NCBI GenBank assembly: GCA_937989665.1
Contig: CALKRN010000011.1
Coordinates: forward strand, 94,880 to 158,879
Direction: 5' to 3'
DNA length: 64,000 bases
DNA from: an uncultured Desulfomicrobiaceae bacterium
Lineage (GTDB): Bacteria > Desulfobacterota > Desulfovibrionia > Desulfovibrionales > Desulfomicrobiaceae
Below the pieces are notes generated by a model, which worked only from the letters and a program-made list of their open reading frames with translations, searched no databases and was not told the origin of the DNA. Of this stretch, positions 8,661 to 17,241 are shown piece by piece. The position numbers and the translations under genes are program-made. The first letter of the stretch is position 1, and every line of letters begins with the position of its first letter.

Positions 8661-11326
8661 CCTCTCCTGCCACCATCATTACCTGCCATACCAATGCCGA
8701 TTTCGATGCCTTGGCCGCGATGATCGCAGCCTCTAAACTCTATCCCGAGGCAGCCCTTGTCTTCCCTGGAAGCCAAGAGACGGCCTTACGCAACTATTTT
8801 CTGCAAAGTGTCATGTATCTCTTTAACTTTCAAAACATCAAAGACGTTGATACCACCGCACTCCGCACCCTTGTGGTCGTGGATACCGCGCAAAAAAATC
8901 GCATCCCTCACGTGGCCCACCTCGTGGATCACGGGAAGGTGCACATCTATGACCACCACTTTGGCCCAGACAATGACCTTCACGCAGAGCAGGCCGTGGT
9001 CCTCCCCTGGGGAGCAACGACCTCCATCCTCGTTCATGAACTCCAAAAGCGCGGTCTCACCGTGACCGCGGACGAAGCCACCATCATGGGCCTTGGTATT
9101 TACGAAGACACTGGCCACTTTACCTTTTCTTCTACCACCGAACATGACTTTCATGCCGCGGCCTGGCTGCGCGCCCAAGGTATGGACCTCGATGTCATCC
9201 AGGGCATCCTGCGCCGCGAGCTCACCGCGGACCAGCTCGCTCTCCTCTCCCGCCTCCTGGATTCTGCTGTCACCCATACGATTGGCGGGGTGGAAATCGT
9301 CGTGGCCGAGGCCGAAAGCGAGACCTACCAGACCGACTTTGCCTTTCTTGCGCACAAACTCATGGAGATGGAGCATATCCGTGTCCTCTTCGCCTTGTGC
9401 CGCATGGCGGATCGCGTACAACTGGTAGCGCGCAGCAAAGTGCCAGAGGTCGATGCCAGCCTCATCTGCCGCTCCTTTGGCGGTGGAGGCCACCCCTACG
9501 CAGCCTCGGCCTCCATCAAGGACCGCACCCTCGACCAAGTCAAAGACGAACTCTTTGCCCTTCTCTACTCTTCCATCCAACGTAGCCAGCGAGTGGAACG
9601 ATACATGTCCGCCCCGGTGGTGGGCATCGAACCCCATGTGCCGTTGCGGGAGGCCGCGGCGATTATGACCCGCTATGGATTCAAGGCCCTCCCAATCCTC
9701 AAGGCTGGCACGCCGATTGGAATCATCGAACACGCAGTGGCGGACAAGGCAGTGGGCCATGGGCTCGGTGACGAGGCCGTGCACGAGTATATGCATGGCG
9801 ATATCCGCACGGTGAACGATACCGATGACCTCTATGCTGTCATGGAGATCATTTTAGGACAGCGCCAGCGCTTGGTACCTGTCTTGCGGCAGGGGGCAGT
9901 CGTCGGAGTGGTGACGCGCACGGACCTCATCCAGCTGTTGGTGCAGGAGCCGGCACGCATCCCTGAGTCCTTGCTCCCTGGCCGGCGCACCGAGCGTTCC
10001 ATCGCCCATCTCTTGCGGGAGCGTCTCTTTTCCACCACCTTTACCTTGCTCCAGACTGCTGGGGAGATAGGCCATGTCCTTGGTATGCCTGTGTATGCTG
10101 TGGGCGGGTTCGTCCGCGATATCTTGCTTGCCAATCCCAACGACGACATTGACCTTGTCGTCGAAGGCGATGGGATTCGTTTTGCCCATGCCCTCAGAGA
10201 ACGCCTCGGTGGCCGGGTGCGCTCTCACCCCAAGTTCCACACTGCAGTCCTCATCCTACCCGATGGCAGTAAAATCGACGTGGCCACGGCGCGCTTGGAA
10301 TACTACGAATACCCTGCCGCCCTGCCCGTCGTGGAGCTCTCCTCACTCAAGATGGACCTCTACCGCCGCGACTTCTCCATCAACGCCCTCGCCGTCCACC
10401 TCAACCCCGAGCACTTTGGTATCCTCGTGGATTTCTTTGGTGGCCAGCAGGACATCAAAGAGCGGGTCATTCGCGTGCTGCACTCCCTCTCTTTTGTGGA
10501 AGACCCTACCCGCATCCTGCGCGCCGTACGTTTTGAACAACGCTTTCGCTTCACCATGAACGCCCAAACCGAGCGTCTGGTCAAAAACGCCTTGCGCCTC
10601 AACCTGTTCCAGCGCCTCTCCGGGCGGCGCATCTTTCATGAGTTCGCCCTCCTCCTCAACGACGTGGCTCCGGTGGATGCCTTGCTTCGATTGCGAAGCC
10701 TGGGGGTGCTCCAACACATCCATCCTGCGCTGCATTTCCCCCCTACCAAGGAACCGTTTTTCCGCGAAATAGAGCGGGTACTCACCTGGCATGGCCTCCT
10801 CTACCGCAGCGAGCAACCAAAGCCCTGGATCGTCTATCTGCTCGCCCTGGGGTCGGGCCTAGAAACCACGACCTTCCAGCACCTTGTCCAGCGCATTGGC
10901 GTTACAGAGCGGCAACGGGCCGTTTTGGACTCACTGCGTCAGATGGTTCGCGGAAGCCTCATCCGTCTGGAGCAGGGGCTGCGCCGCCGACAGACTCGTG
11001 GTCGATTGGCCGAGGTCCTCGACCCGCTTGCCATCGAAGGTCTCCTCTACGCCATGGCCCGCACCCCAAGCCATACCGTCAAACGGCATATCTCCAATTA
11101 CATCAGCCAATTGCGTGATATCAAATTGCAGGTCTCTGGCGCAGACATTGCGCGGTTGGGGCTGCCCCCTGGGCCAGTGTATGCCCGTATTCTGCAGACG
11201 TTGCGGCGAGGCCTACGCAATGGGGCCTGGAGCAGTCGTGAAGAACAGCTGGAGGCCGTCGCCCGCCTGGCGCAGGTGTGGCACCGCAAGGGCCAGCCTT
11301 CGGGGCCAACGGCCTCCGTCCATTGA
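8657..11326 (+). CDS. DHH phosphoesterase / CBS pair / tRNA nucleotidyltransferase fusion
   Basis: An 889-aa multidomain protein. Residues 1-300 form a DHH/DHHA1 phosphoesterase of the NrnA type: DFDALAAM near 15-22, the DHH triad at 99-101, GIYEDTGHF and FGGGGHPYAA. Two CBS domains follow (about 315-432). A class II poly(A) polymerase/CCA-adding head comes next (VGGFVRDILL, then DDIDLVV with the metal-binding DxD) with RRDFSINALA and EDPTRILRAVRFE further on. The C-terminus is helical. It is probably an A-adding or CCA-adding tRNA repair enzyme, with nanoRNase and nucleotide-sensing parts inferred from family knowledge. This fusion is known in several phyla, including Desulfobacterota. It is coupled to the xerD-like gene by an ATGA overlap. 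Confidence 0.9.
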   Translation: MTSPATIITCHTNADFDALAAMIAASKLYPEAALVFPGSQETALRNYFLQSVMYLFNFQNIKDVDTTALRTLVVVDTAQKNRIPHVAHLVDHGKVHIYDHHFGPDNDLHAEQAVVLPWGATTSILVHELQKRGLTVTADEATIMGLGIYEDTGHFTFSSTTEHDFHAAAWLRAQGMDLDVIQGILRRELTADQLALLSRLLDSAVTHTIGGVEIVVAEAESETYQTDFAFLAHKLMEMEHIRVLFALCRMADRVQLVARSKVPEVDASLICRSFGGGGHPYAASASIKDRTLDQVKDELFALLYSSIQRSQRVERYMSAPVVGIEPHVPLREAAAIMTRYGFKALPILKAGTPIGIIEHAVADKAVGHGLGDEAVHEYMHGDIRTVNDTDDLYAVMEIILGQRQRLVPVLRQGAVVGVVTRTDLIQLLVQEPARIPESLLPGRRTERSIAHLLRERLFSTTFTLLQTAGEIGHVLGMPVYAVGGFVRDILLANPNDDIDLVVEGDGIRFAHALRERLGGRVRSHPKFHTAVLILPDGSKIDVATARLEYYEYPAALPVVELSSLKMDLYRRDFSINALAVHLNPEHFGILVDFFGGQQDIKERVIRVLHSLSFVEDPTRILRAVRFEQRFRFTMNAQTERLVKNALRLNLFQRLSGRRIFHEFALLLNDVAPVDALLRLRSLGVLQHIHPALHFPPTKEPFFREIERVLTWHGLLYRSEQPKPWIVYLLALGSGLETTTFQHLVQRIGVTERQRAVLDSLRQMVRGSLIRLEQGLRRRQTRGRLAEVLDPLAIEGLLYAMARTPSHTVKRHISNYISQLRDIKLQVSGADIARLGLPPGPVYARILQTLRRGLRNGAWSSREEQLEAVARLAQVWHRKGQPSGPTASVH

Positions 11327-11583
11327 GGATTGCGGAATAGGCCAAAAACGTCTGCAGACAGGTCAACCCCATCACCCATGGACTTCCTCATCCAAGGAAG
11401 GCCCTGGTGGAAGGCCCTGGTGCCATCGAGACGCAAGAGACATCCCTCTTTTTTCGGTGCGTTTCGCTCGCTCCGCGAAAGCGCTGGCTACCTTGACAGC
11501 CCAAAAGAACCCAGGCTACCAAGCCGCCTCTTCCTTGCTCGCGTCCCTGCTGGCGCGGGCTTGAACCCACAAGGAGGTTATGC
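11327..11583 (+). other. Leader region before rpsF, with a 13-bp tandem repeat
   Basis: This 257-bp gap precedes the ribosomal-protein operon and presumably holds its promoter. A perfect tandem duplication of GGAAGGCCCTGGT occupies 11396-11421. A small GC stem (GCTCGCTCCGCGAAAGC area, about 11467-11484) follows a T-run. I could not recognise a complete S6:S18 leader motif, so autoregulation is only a possibility. Confidence 0.4.
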
Positions 11584-11901
11584 ATGACAAGGTACGAACA
11601 ATTGCTCCTCTTGAGCCCGGAACTTGGCACGGAGGAGCGCCAGGCCGTCCTGGATCGCCTGGGCGAGGTTGTCGCCCGTGAAGGCGGCCAGATGCTGGCC
11701 GTGGACGACTGGGGGATGCGGGACACCGCCTATCCGGTGCGCAAATTCACCCGCGGCCATTATGTGCGCCTCGAGATGATCTTGCCGGGCCGGGCCGTGG
11801 CTGAGTTGGAACGCAATGTGCGCATCAGCGAAGGTGTCCTCAAGTTCATTACGGTCCGTCTGGCAGATGCCCCAAAGGAGGCCGAGCATGTCCCAGCCTA
11901 A
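11584..11901 (+). CDS. rpsF: 30S ribosomal protein S6
   Basis: S6 of the small ribosomal subunit, binding 16S rRNA together with S18. The 105-aa protein begins [13 protein letters not shown] and contains the conserved stretch [20 protein letters not shown] and [13 protein letters not shown], typical S6 motifs. A strong AAGGAGG precedes the ATG. It heads the rpsF-rpsR-rplI-dnaB order found in many bacteria and overlaps rpsR by 14 bp. Confidence 0.96.
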   Translation: MTRYEQLLLLSPELGTEERQAVLDRLGEVVAREGGQMLAVDDWGMRDTAYPVRKFTRGHYVRLEMILPGRAVAELERNVRISEGVLKFITVRLADAPKEAEHVPA

Positions 11902-12154
11902 AAAGAAGTTCACCCCCAAAAAAAAGTTTTGCCGCTTCTGCGACAACCCGGAGTTGGCCCTGAGCTACAAGAATCCTGAAGTATTGGCCGATTTCATCAC
12001 CGAGCGCGGGAAGATTGTCGCCAGTCGGGTCACCGGCACCTGCGCCAAGCACCAACGAGCCCTCACCCGCGAGATCAAACGGGCACGGCAGATGGCGCTC
12101 CTCTACTACACCGCTACCCATAGCACCGACGTGCTCAAGAAGTCCAAAATCTAG
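11888..12154 (+). CDS. rpsR: 30S ribosomal protein S18
   Basis: S18 of the small subunit (88 aa), S6's partner. After a Lys-rich N-terminus comes FCRFCDN, then [20 protein letters not shown], the S18 signature. The paired CxxC and CxxH (TGTCAKH) suggest the zinc-binding form of S18. The ATG at 11888 lies inside the end of rpsF with AAAGGAG upstream, so translational coupling is likely. Confidence 0.96.
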   Translation: MSQPKKKFTPKKKFCRFCDNPELALSYKNPEVLADFITERGKIVASRVTGTCAKHQRALTREIKRARQMALLYYTATHSTDVLKKSKI

Positions 12155-12163
12155 GAGCCTACC

Positions 12164-12664
12164 ATGATGATGAAAGTCATTTTGCGCGCCGATGTGGACA
12201 ACCTGGGCCGTTTGGGCGACATCGTCACGGTCAAGCCCGGCTACGGCCGCAACTACCTTTTGCCCCAGGGTCTGGCCACGCTGGCTACCCCCTCGAATCT
12301 CAAGGTCTTTGAGCAAGAGCGCAAAAAGCTCGAGGCCAAAAACAACGCCCTGCGGGCTGCGGCGATGGAACTCGCCGAACGGATCTCGGCCGCCAAGGTG
12401 CGCATCGAGGTCCGTGTCGGCGAAAATGATAAACTCTACGGCTCGGTAACCAGCACCCAAATTGCCGATGCCCTGGCCGCCCAAGGCATCGAGGTGGACC
12501 GCCGCAAGATCGTCCTGGCAGAGCCCATCCGTGCCCTGGGGACCTACACCGTTGAGGTCAAGCTTCACCCTGAGGTCGTGGCCTCGGTCCAGGTGGAAAT
12601 CGTCAAGCCGGGCCAGAGTCCTGCAGACGAGCCCGCTCCTGATGCCGCCGCGAAAGACGCCTAG
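12164..12664 (+). CDS. rplI: 50S ribosomal protein L9
   Basis: L9 of the large subunit (166 aa), binding 23S rRNA domain V. The N-domain shows [19 protein letters not shown] and the signature KPGYGRNYLLPQGLA. A long charged helix links it to the C-domain. The C-terminus carries an extra acidic/Ala-rich tail. GGAG precedes the first of three consecutive ATGs. It overlaps the probable dnaB start. Confidence 0.96.
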   Translation: MMMKVILRADVDNLGRLGDIVTVKPGYGRNYLLPQGLATLATPSNLKVFEQERKKLEAKNNALRAAAMELAERISAAKVRIEVRVGENDKLYGSVTSTQIADALAAQGIEVDRRKIVLAEPIRALGTYTVEVKLHPEVVASVQVEIVKPGQSPADEPAPDAAAKDA

Positions 12665-14060
12665 TTCTTCTCGCCGCTCTGAGGACGCTGTCCATACAGC
12701 CTCCTCAGAGCTTTTGCGCAAAGTCCCCCCCCACAATCTCGAGGCCGAACAGGCCGTGTTGGGGGGGATTTTTGTCCGCAACGACATCTTCCATCAACTC
12801 GTCGACCTCCTGACTGCCGACGACTTCTACTCCCCGGCGCACCGCACCATCTATGCGGCCTGTGAGGAGCTCTACCGCCGTGGCCAACCCATGGATCTGG
12901 TGACTGTTGCCGAGCACCTGACCAACCACGGCCAGCTCGATGCGGTGGGCGGCTCGGTCTATTTGGCGTCCCTCACTGACGCCGTGGCCTCCGGGGCCAA
13001 CGCAGTCTTCCATGCGGAAATTGTTCGAGACAAGGCCATCCGACGGCGGCTCATCCAGACCGCTGCCGAAGTGCTCACCGCATGCTTCAATCCTGGCGAA
13101 GATACGGAGCGCCTTTTGGACGAGGCGGAACGACGCATTTTTGCCGTAGCTGAGACAACGACCCAGGCCAACTACATCTCAAGTAAAGACCTCATCACCC
13201 GCGTCTTTGAGCAGCTCGAACAGCGAGCTGGTGAGGGGAATCTCATCACCGGCGTGCCCACGGGCTACCTCGATTTCGATCGGCTAACCGCCGGGCTCCA
13301 GCGCTCGGATCTCATCATCGTGGCCGCCCGCCCTTCCATGGGCAAGACTGCGTTTGCCCTCAACATGGGGATGCGCGCCGCGGTCCATCATGACGTGCCG
13401 GTGGCCATCTTTTCTTTAGAGATGTCCATGGAGCAGCTGATGATGCGCATGCTCGGTTGCCATGGTCGGGTGGACCTCTCACGGCTGCGCACCGGTTTTC
13501 TCAATGACGAGGATTGGGCGAGACTGTACCAGGCCGCGGAAGAGCTGTCACGGGCCCCCATCTTCATCGACGACACACCGGCCTTGTCCACCATGGAGAT
13601 CCGCGCCCGCTGCCGCCGCCTAAAGGCAGAAAAAAATATCGGTCTTGTCATTGTGGACTATCTCCAACTCATGCGCTCAAGCCGCATGCAGGACTCGCGC
13701 GAGCAAGAGATTTCTGATATTTCCCGTAACCTCAAGGCCCTGGCCAAAGAGCTCAACATCCCTGTCCTTGCCCTCGCCCAGCTCAACCGCAAGGTAGAAG
13801 AACGTTCAGACAAGCGTCCGGTCCTCTCTGATCTGCGCGAGTCCGGGGCAATCGAACAGGATGCGGATGTCATCGTCTTCATCTACCGCGATGCCGTCTA
13901 TAACAAGGCCGAGGATAACCCCAACAAGAACATTGCGGAGATCATCATCGGCAAGCAGCGCAATGGACCAGTGGGTGCTTTGCGCCTGGCGTATTTTGGC
14001 CAGTACACGGCATTTGAAAACCTCACGGATGCTGGGATGCCGTCCGAGCAGGGCCTCTAA
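12642..14060 (+). CDS. dnaB: Replicative DNA helicase DnaB
   Basis: Hexameric replication-fork helicase (472 aa, normal length). The N-terminal DnaB domain begins at KVPPHNLEAEQAVLGGI. The RecA-like motor has Walker A ARPSMGKTAF, then FSLEMS, Walker B VIVDYLQLM, and the DLRESGAIEQDADVI block. No intein is present. The ATG at 12642 lies inside rplI (23-bp overlap); the ribosome binding site is weak, so coupling to rplI is likely. Confidence 0.95.
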   Translation: MPPRKTPSSSRRSEDAVHTASSELLRKVPPHNLEAEQAVLGGIFVRNDIFHQLVDLLTADDFYSPAHRTIYAACEELYRRGQPMDLVTVAEHLTNHGQLDAVGGSVYLASLTDAVASGANAVFHAEIVRDKAIRRRLIQTAAEVLTACFNPGEDTERLLDEAERRIFAVAETTTQANYISSKDLITRVFEQLEQRAGEGNLITGVPTGYLDFDRLTAGLQRSDLIIVAARPSMGKTAFALNMGMRAAVHHDVPVAIFSLEMSMEQLMMRMLGCHGRVDLSRLRTGFLNDEDWARLYQAAEELSRAPIFIDDTPALSTMEIRARCRRLKAEKNIGLVIVDYLQLMRSSRMQDSREQEISDISRNLKALAKELNIPVLALAQLNRKVEERSDKRPVLSDLRESGAIEQDADVIVFIYRDAVYNKAEDNPNKNIAEIIIGKQRNGPVGALRLAYFGQYTAFENLTDAGMPSEQGL

Positions 14061-14082
14061 CCCACCGACTACCGAGGACGCC

Positions 14083-15384
14083 ATGCACCAACCTTACTGC
14101 CCCGAAGAATTCTGGTCTCAGGACCAACTGCGCGCCGTACAGAACACCCGCCTCCAGACCACGGTAGAGGCCGCTGCCCGCTCCCCCTTCTACCGCCAGC
14201 GCTTTGCAGCCCTTGGGATCTGTCCCCAGGATATCCGCAGCGTCGAGGACCTCCGCCAGCTCCCCTTGACCACCAAGGACGACCTGCGGGCGGCCTACCC
14301 GGATCAGATGCTCGCCCGACCACGCCACGAAATGGTGCGCCTTCATGCCTCTTCGGGAACCACCGGGGCAGCCACAGTGGTGTACTATACCGCCAATGAC
14401 CTTGTTGCCTGGGCGGATCTCGTGGCTCGTTGTATGCACATGACCGGCATTCGGCCTGGCGATACGTTCCAAAACATCGCTGGCTACGGCCTTTTTACAG
14501 GTGGCTTGGGCTTTCATTATGGCGCCGAGCGCCTCGGGTGTCTCACCATCCCGGCAGGAGCTGGCAACACAAAGCGCCAACTCAAGCTATTGGAGGACTT
14601 CCAGGTCACTGCGGTCCATATTATCCCCTCCTATGCCCTCCACCTGGCCTCAGCCATGGAAGAAATGGACTTTGCTCCCCAGCGACTGGCCCTGCGCATC
14701 GCCCTCATCGGCGCAGAACCCCACACCGAGGCCATGCGCCGGCGCATCGAGGACTTCTTCGGCGTTAAGGCCTATAACTCTTACGGCCTCTCGGAGATGA
14801 ACGGCCCTGGGGTGGCCTTCGAGTGCCCGGAGCAATCCGGGATGCACCTTTGGGAAGATGCCTATCTCGCAGAGATCATCGACCCCAACACCGGTGCCCC
14901 AGTTCCCGAGGGCGAGCTTGGCGAGCTGGTGCTCACCACTCTGACGCGCGAAGGCATGCCGCTCTTGCGCTACCGCACCCGTGACCTGACTCGCTTTCTC
15001 CCGGGGACGTGCCCTTGCCGCCGGCAGCATCGGCGCATTGACCGGATCACCGGACGCAGCGACGACATGATCATCCTCAAAGGGGTCAATATCTATCCCA
15101 TGCAGGTGGAGCGCGTCCTCCTTGGCATCCCGGAGGTGGGCCAAAATTACCTCATCATCCTCGAGCGGGAAGGCCATTTGGATCAGATGCGAGTTAAGGT
15201 AGAAATCAAAGATGAGTATTTCGTGGAAGATATGCGGGTCCTCAAGGGGCTCCAAAGCCGCATCGCTTCTCAGCTGCGCGACGAGCTCCTCATCACCCCA
15301 CGGGTGGACCTTGTGGAGAGTAACTCCCTGCCCAAGAGCGAAGGCAAGGCGGTGCGGGTGCAAGACCTGCGCCCCAAAGAATGA
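14083..15384 (+). CDS. paaK: Phenylacetate-CoA ligase, PaaK family
   Basis: AMP-forming aryl-CoA ligase (433 aa). The N-terminus (PEEFWSQDQLRAVQNTRLQ) is typical of PaaK. The ATP-binding loop LHASSGTTGAATVV, the YGLSEMNGPG motif and the RYRTRDL and GRSDDMIILKGVNIYP blocks are present. In sulfate reducers such enzymes activate phenylacetate or indoleacetate from aromatic amino-acid breakdown. No indolepyruvate oxidoreductase (ior) gene is adjacent here to fix the substrate. The start at 14083 follows dnaB by 22 bp, so it could be co-transcribed. It ends 4 bp from a convergent unknown gene. Confidence 0.88.
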   Translation: MHQPYCPEEFWSQDQLRAVQNTRLQTTVEAAARSPFYRQRFAALGICPQDIRSVEDLRQLPLTTKDDLRAAYPDQMLARPRHEMVRLHASSGTTGAATVVYYTANDLVAWADLVARCMHMTGIRPGDTFQNIAGYGLFTGGLGFHYGAERLGCLTIPAGAGNTKRQLKLLEDFQVTAVHIIPSYALHLASAMEEMDFAPQRLALRIALIGAEPHTEAMRRRIEDFFGVKAYNSYGLSEMNGPGVAFECPEQSGMHLWEDAYLAEIIDPNTGAPVPEGELGELVLTTLTREGMPLLRYRTRDLTRFLPGTCPCRRQHRRIDRITGRSDDMIILKGVNIYPMQVERVLLGIPEVGQNYLIILEREGHLDQMRVKVEIKDEYFVEDMRVLKGLQSRIASQLRDELLITPRVDLVESNSLPKSEGKAVRVQDLRPKE

Positions 15385-15388
15385 GACG

Positions 15389-16186
15389 TTACTCCCCGAT
15401 GACGCACAGGTTTTTATCCTCGCCGCGGCAAGCTGCGGCGAGGACCGCCTCTGCCACCTGCCGCTGCTCGCGAAAGATGCGCCGGCACACCGCTTTGACC
15501 ATCCGTCGGGCCACTGCCTCATCGGGCGAATCTGGCCACGGGAGCAGACCCAGGGAGTTGGGATCCACGAGCGGCAGGGCCAAACTCACATCCAGCGAAC
15601 ACACTTCCGTGCCACAACCTAAGAGTGAGGCCATTTCTTGGCCGTACGGATCCAACCGCCGAGCGAACTCGAGGCTCTCCGAGGGCCGATAGCTGGTGTT
15701 GGTGTGCTCGATCCGCTCGTTGAGGCGAGCACAGAATTCAAGCACTTGCTGGTAGTTCGGCGTCCAGCGGGTGCCACCGGGTACGCTGGAGTCCTGCAAG
15801 GGCCGACCATGGTGGTACTCATGGAGAATGTCCGCCCAATGGGCGTACACCGACCAGACGATTTTGCAGTACAGCCCCTCGCGTGTGAAGCTGTGCGGAC
15901 GAGCGATGTGCAGCAAGCAGCTATGGGCCTCGTAAAGACGGGCTTCCGGCAGCTGCATGCCCAAGGCATCAAGGAGGAGCCGTAGGTTGTCCGCCCCGCC
16001 GAGGACGCAGTGCAGGGCCGCAATCCAGGTCTCGGCCCTCCGGGAAAGCGCCTGCAGGTGTTCCGCCCATTGGCGAAGCACCGCCTGATCCCGCTCCACG
16101 GCCCGGCGTGCCCCAAAAAAAGTATCCGCGGCCTGACGCAAACTTTCGTAGCGAAGGCTCTCCGCCCATTCCTCCATACGGCCCAT
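15389..16186 (-). CDS. Protein of unknown function, helical, Cys/His-containing
   Basis: A 265-aa soluble protein with no signal peptide or TM segment. It is largely alpha-helical with many Arg/Glu/Leu, and contains HEYHHGRP, SYRPSESLEFARRLDPYGQEMASLLGCGTEVCSLDV and a C-terminal ACRGEDKNLCVIGE. GAGGG lies seven bases before the ATG. Base composition and codon use match the neighbours, so it is a genuine resident gene. I do not recognise the family. The gene is convergent with the phenylacetate-CoA ligase and followed at a distance by bcp on the same strand. Confidence 0.75.
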   Translation of the reverse strand: MGRMEEWAESLRYESLRQAADTFFGARRAVERDQAVLRQWAEHLQALSRRAETWIAALHCVLGGADNLRLLLDALGMQLPEARLYEAHSCLLHIARPHSFTREGLYCKIVWSVYAHWADILHEYHHGRPLQDSSVPGGTRWTPNYQQVLEFCARLNERIEHTNTSYRPSESLEFARRLDPYGQEMASLLGCGTEVCSLDVSLALPLVDPNSLGLLPWPDSPDEAVARRMVKAVCRRIFREQRQVAEAVLAAACRGEDKNLCVIGE

Positions 16187-16436
16187 GGGCTTTCCCTCAA
16201 TGCTCGTCAGTGTATTGCATGCCCCTTACCCTCTTTGCCTCTTGCAGCCCCCGAGCCAGAAGCGCCCCCTTCTCGCTCCTGCCTCCCAAAGGGCGGCCAC
16301 GATGGCGTTTGCGCTCAAAAACCTTGGTTCTCGCTGGCGATGGAGGTCTTTCTTCCGGCCTATTCCCTCCAACGCCCCAGGAGGTATCGCCATTGCCCCC
16401 AACGCTAGCACCCCTACGGCTCCCTCCGAAAAGGGC

Positions 16437-16904
16437 TCAGCGATTCTCTTTGTTCACCGCCGCCAGGGCAAGGGCCGCTGTATCCTCTGGCTTGACGCCA
16501 TACCACGCCGCCATGACCCGACCCTCTTCATCGAGCAACAGGGCGGACCGGATGATCCCCTCCGACACTTTGCCATACATGCGCTTTTCGCCGTACGCGC
16601 CAAAGGCCTTGGCCGCCGTGCGATCCGGATCCGAGAGCAGGGGGAAGCCAAGTCCATACTTGGCCCCAAACGCCGTCAGCGCCTTTGGCTTGTCCGGGCT
16701 GATGCCCACCGCCATAATCCCGGCGGCAGCTAACTCTGCCTGGGCGTCGCGCACTGTGCAGGCCTGGCGGGTACAGCCCGGGGTGTCGGCCTTGGGGTAA
16801 AAGTACACCAGGACTTTTCTACCGCGCCAGTCAGAGATGCGAACGGTGTTGCCTTGGGCGTCGGAGAGCTGGAAGTCTGGGGCTTCATCACCAGGTTGGA
16901 GCAT
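16437..16904 (-). CDS. bcp: Thioredoxin-dependent peroxiredoxin, Bcp type
   Basis: Reduces hydrogen peroxide and alkyl hydroperoxides using thioredoxin; cytoplasmic. The 155-aa protein has GDEAPDF at the N-terminus, peroxidatic Cys44 in YPKADTPGCT and resolving Cys49, the atypical 2-Cys Bcp arrangement. SPDKPKALTAFGAKYGLGFPLLSD follows. AAGGAGG precedes the ATG. It probably has its own promoter in the 337-bp gap upstream. An oxidative-stress defence role fits an anaerobe. Confidence 0.94.
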   Translation of the reverse strand: MLQPGDEAPDFQLSDAQGNTVRISDWRGRKVLVYFYPKADTPGCTRQACTVRDAQAELAAAGIMAVGISPDKPKALTAFGAKYGLGFPLLSDPDRTAAKAFGAYGEKRMYGKVSEGIIRSALLLDEEGRVMAAWYGVKPEDTAALALAAVNKENR

Positions 16905-17241
16905 AGTCCCTCCTTAAGGAACGATACGATAACGCAAGTAACCACAAACCATGCCCCTGCGTCGTTGCAGGGCCGTCAACCTTCTGCATTGAAGAAAGGA
17001 GTCCGTCCCCATGGTGTTGCGGCTTATTTGGGCATGGAAATGTACTCGAGACGTTGCCTGTGTCCTGCAGCATGGTCGTTTCCCTCATGCTGCTCCTTCG
17101 GACAAGGAAGAAGCAGAAAAACCAAAGCTACTCTCTCTCGGGAGATTCTGGTGCACGTTGCAGACTTCGACCTTGATCTCGCATGTCATGACCTCCTCCA
17201 AACTTTGCCAGAATCGTTGGGCACAAGCGAATCTTGCCCAG
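16905..17241. other. Intergenic region between bcp and potD
   Basis: This 337-bp gap must carry the bcp promoter. It also holds two short minus-strand frames with good ribosome binding sites: 17085-17189, listed separately, and a 66-codon frame from 17088 that runs into bcp and looks non-coding. No clear intrinsic terminator for the potABCD operon was seen after the potD stop. Confidence 0.5.
17085..17189 (-). CDS. Possible small protein downstream of potD
   Basis: A 34-codon frame (MTCEIKVEVCNVHQ start) preceded by an unusually strong GGAGGAGG. It has no homology that I recognise. It lies between potD and bcp in the same orientation and could be a small protein on the pot transcript, a leader peptide, or chance. 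Two Cys and one His lie in the first 13 residues. Confidence 0.3.
   Translation of the reverse strand: MTCEIKVEVCNVHQNLPRESSFGFSASSLSEGAA

Noticed and set aside
8786..9796. Long antisense frame opposite the DHH fusion gene
   Set aside because: Typical high-GC third-position shadow; no ribosome binding site and no family resemblance.
16226..16411. 61-aa minus-strand frame between the unknown gene and bcp
   Set aside because: No ribosome binding site or recognisable pattern; high-GC chance frame.
16888..17088. 66-codon minus-strand frame with AAGGAG upstream
   Set aside because: It runs into the bcp start region, covers its promoter, and its composition is not protein-like.
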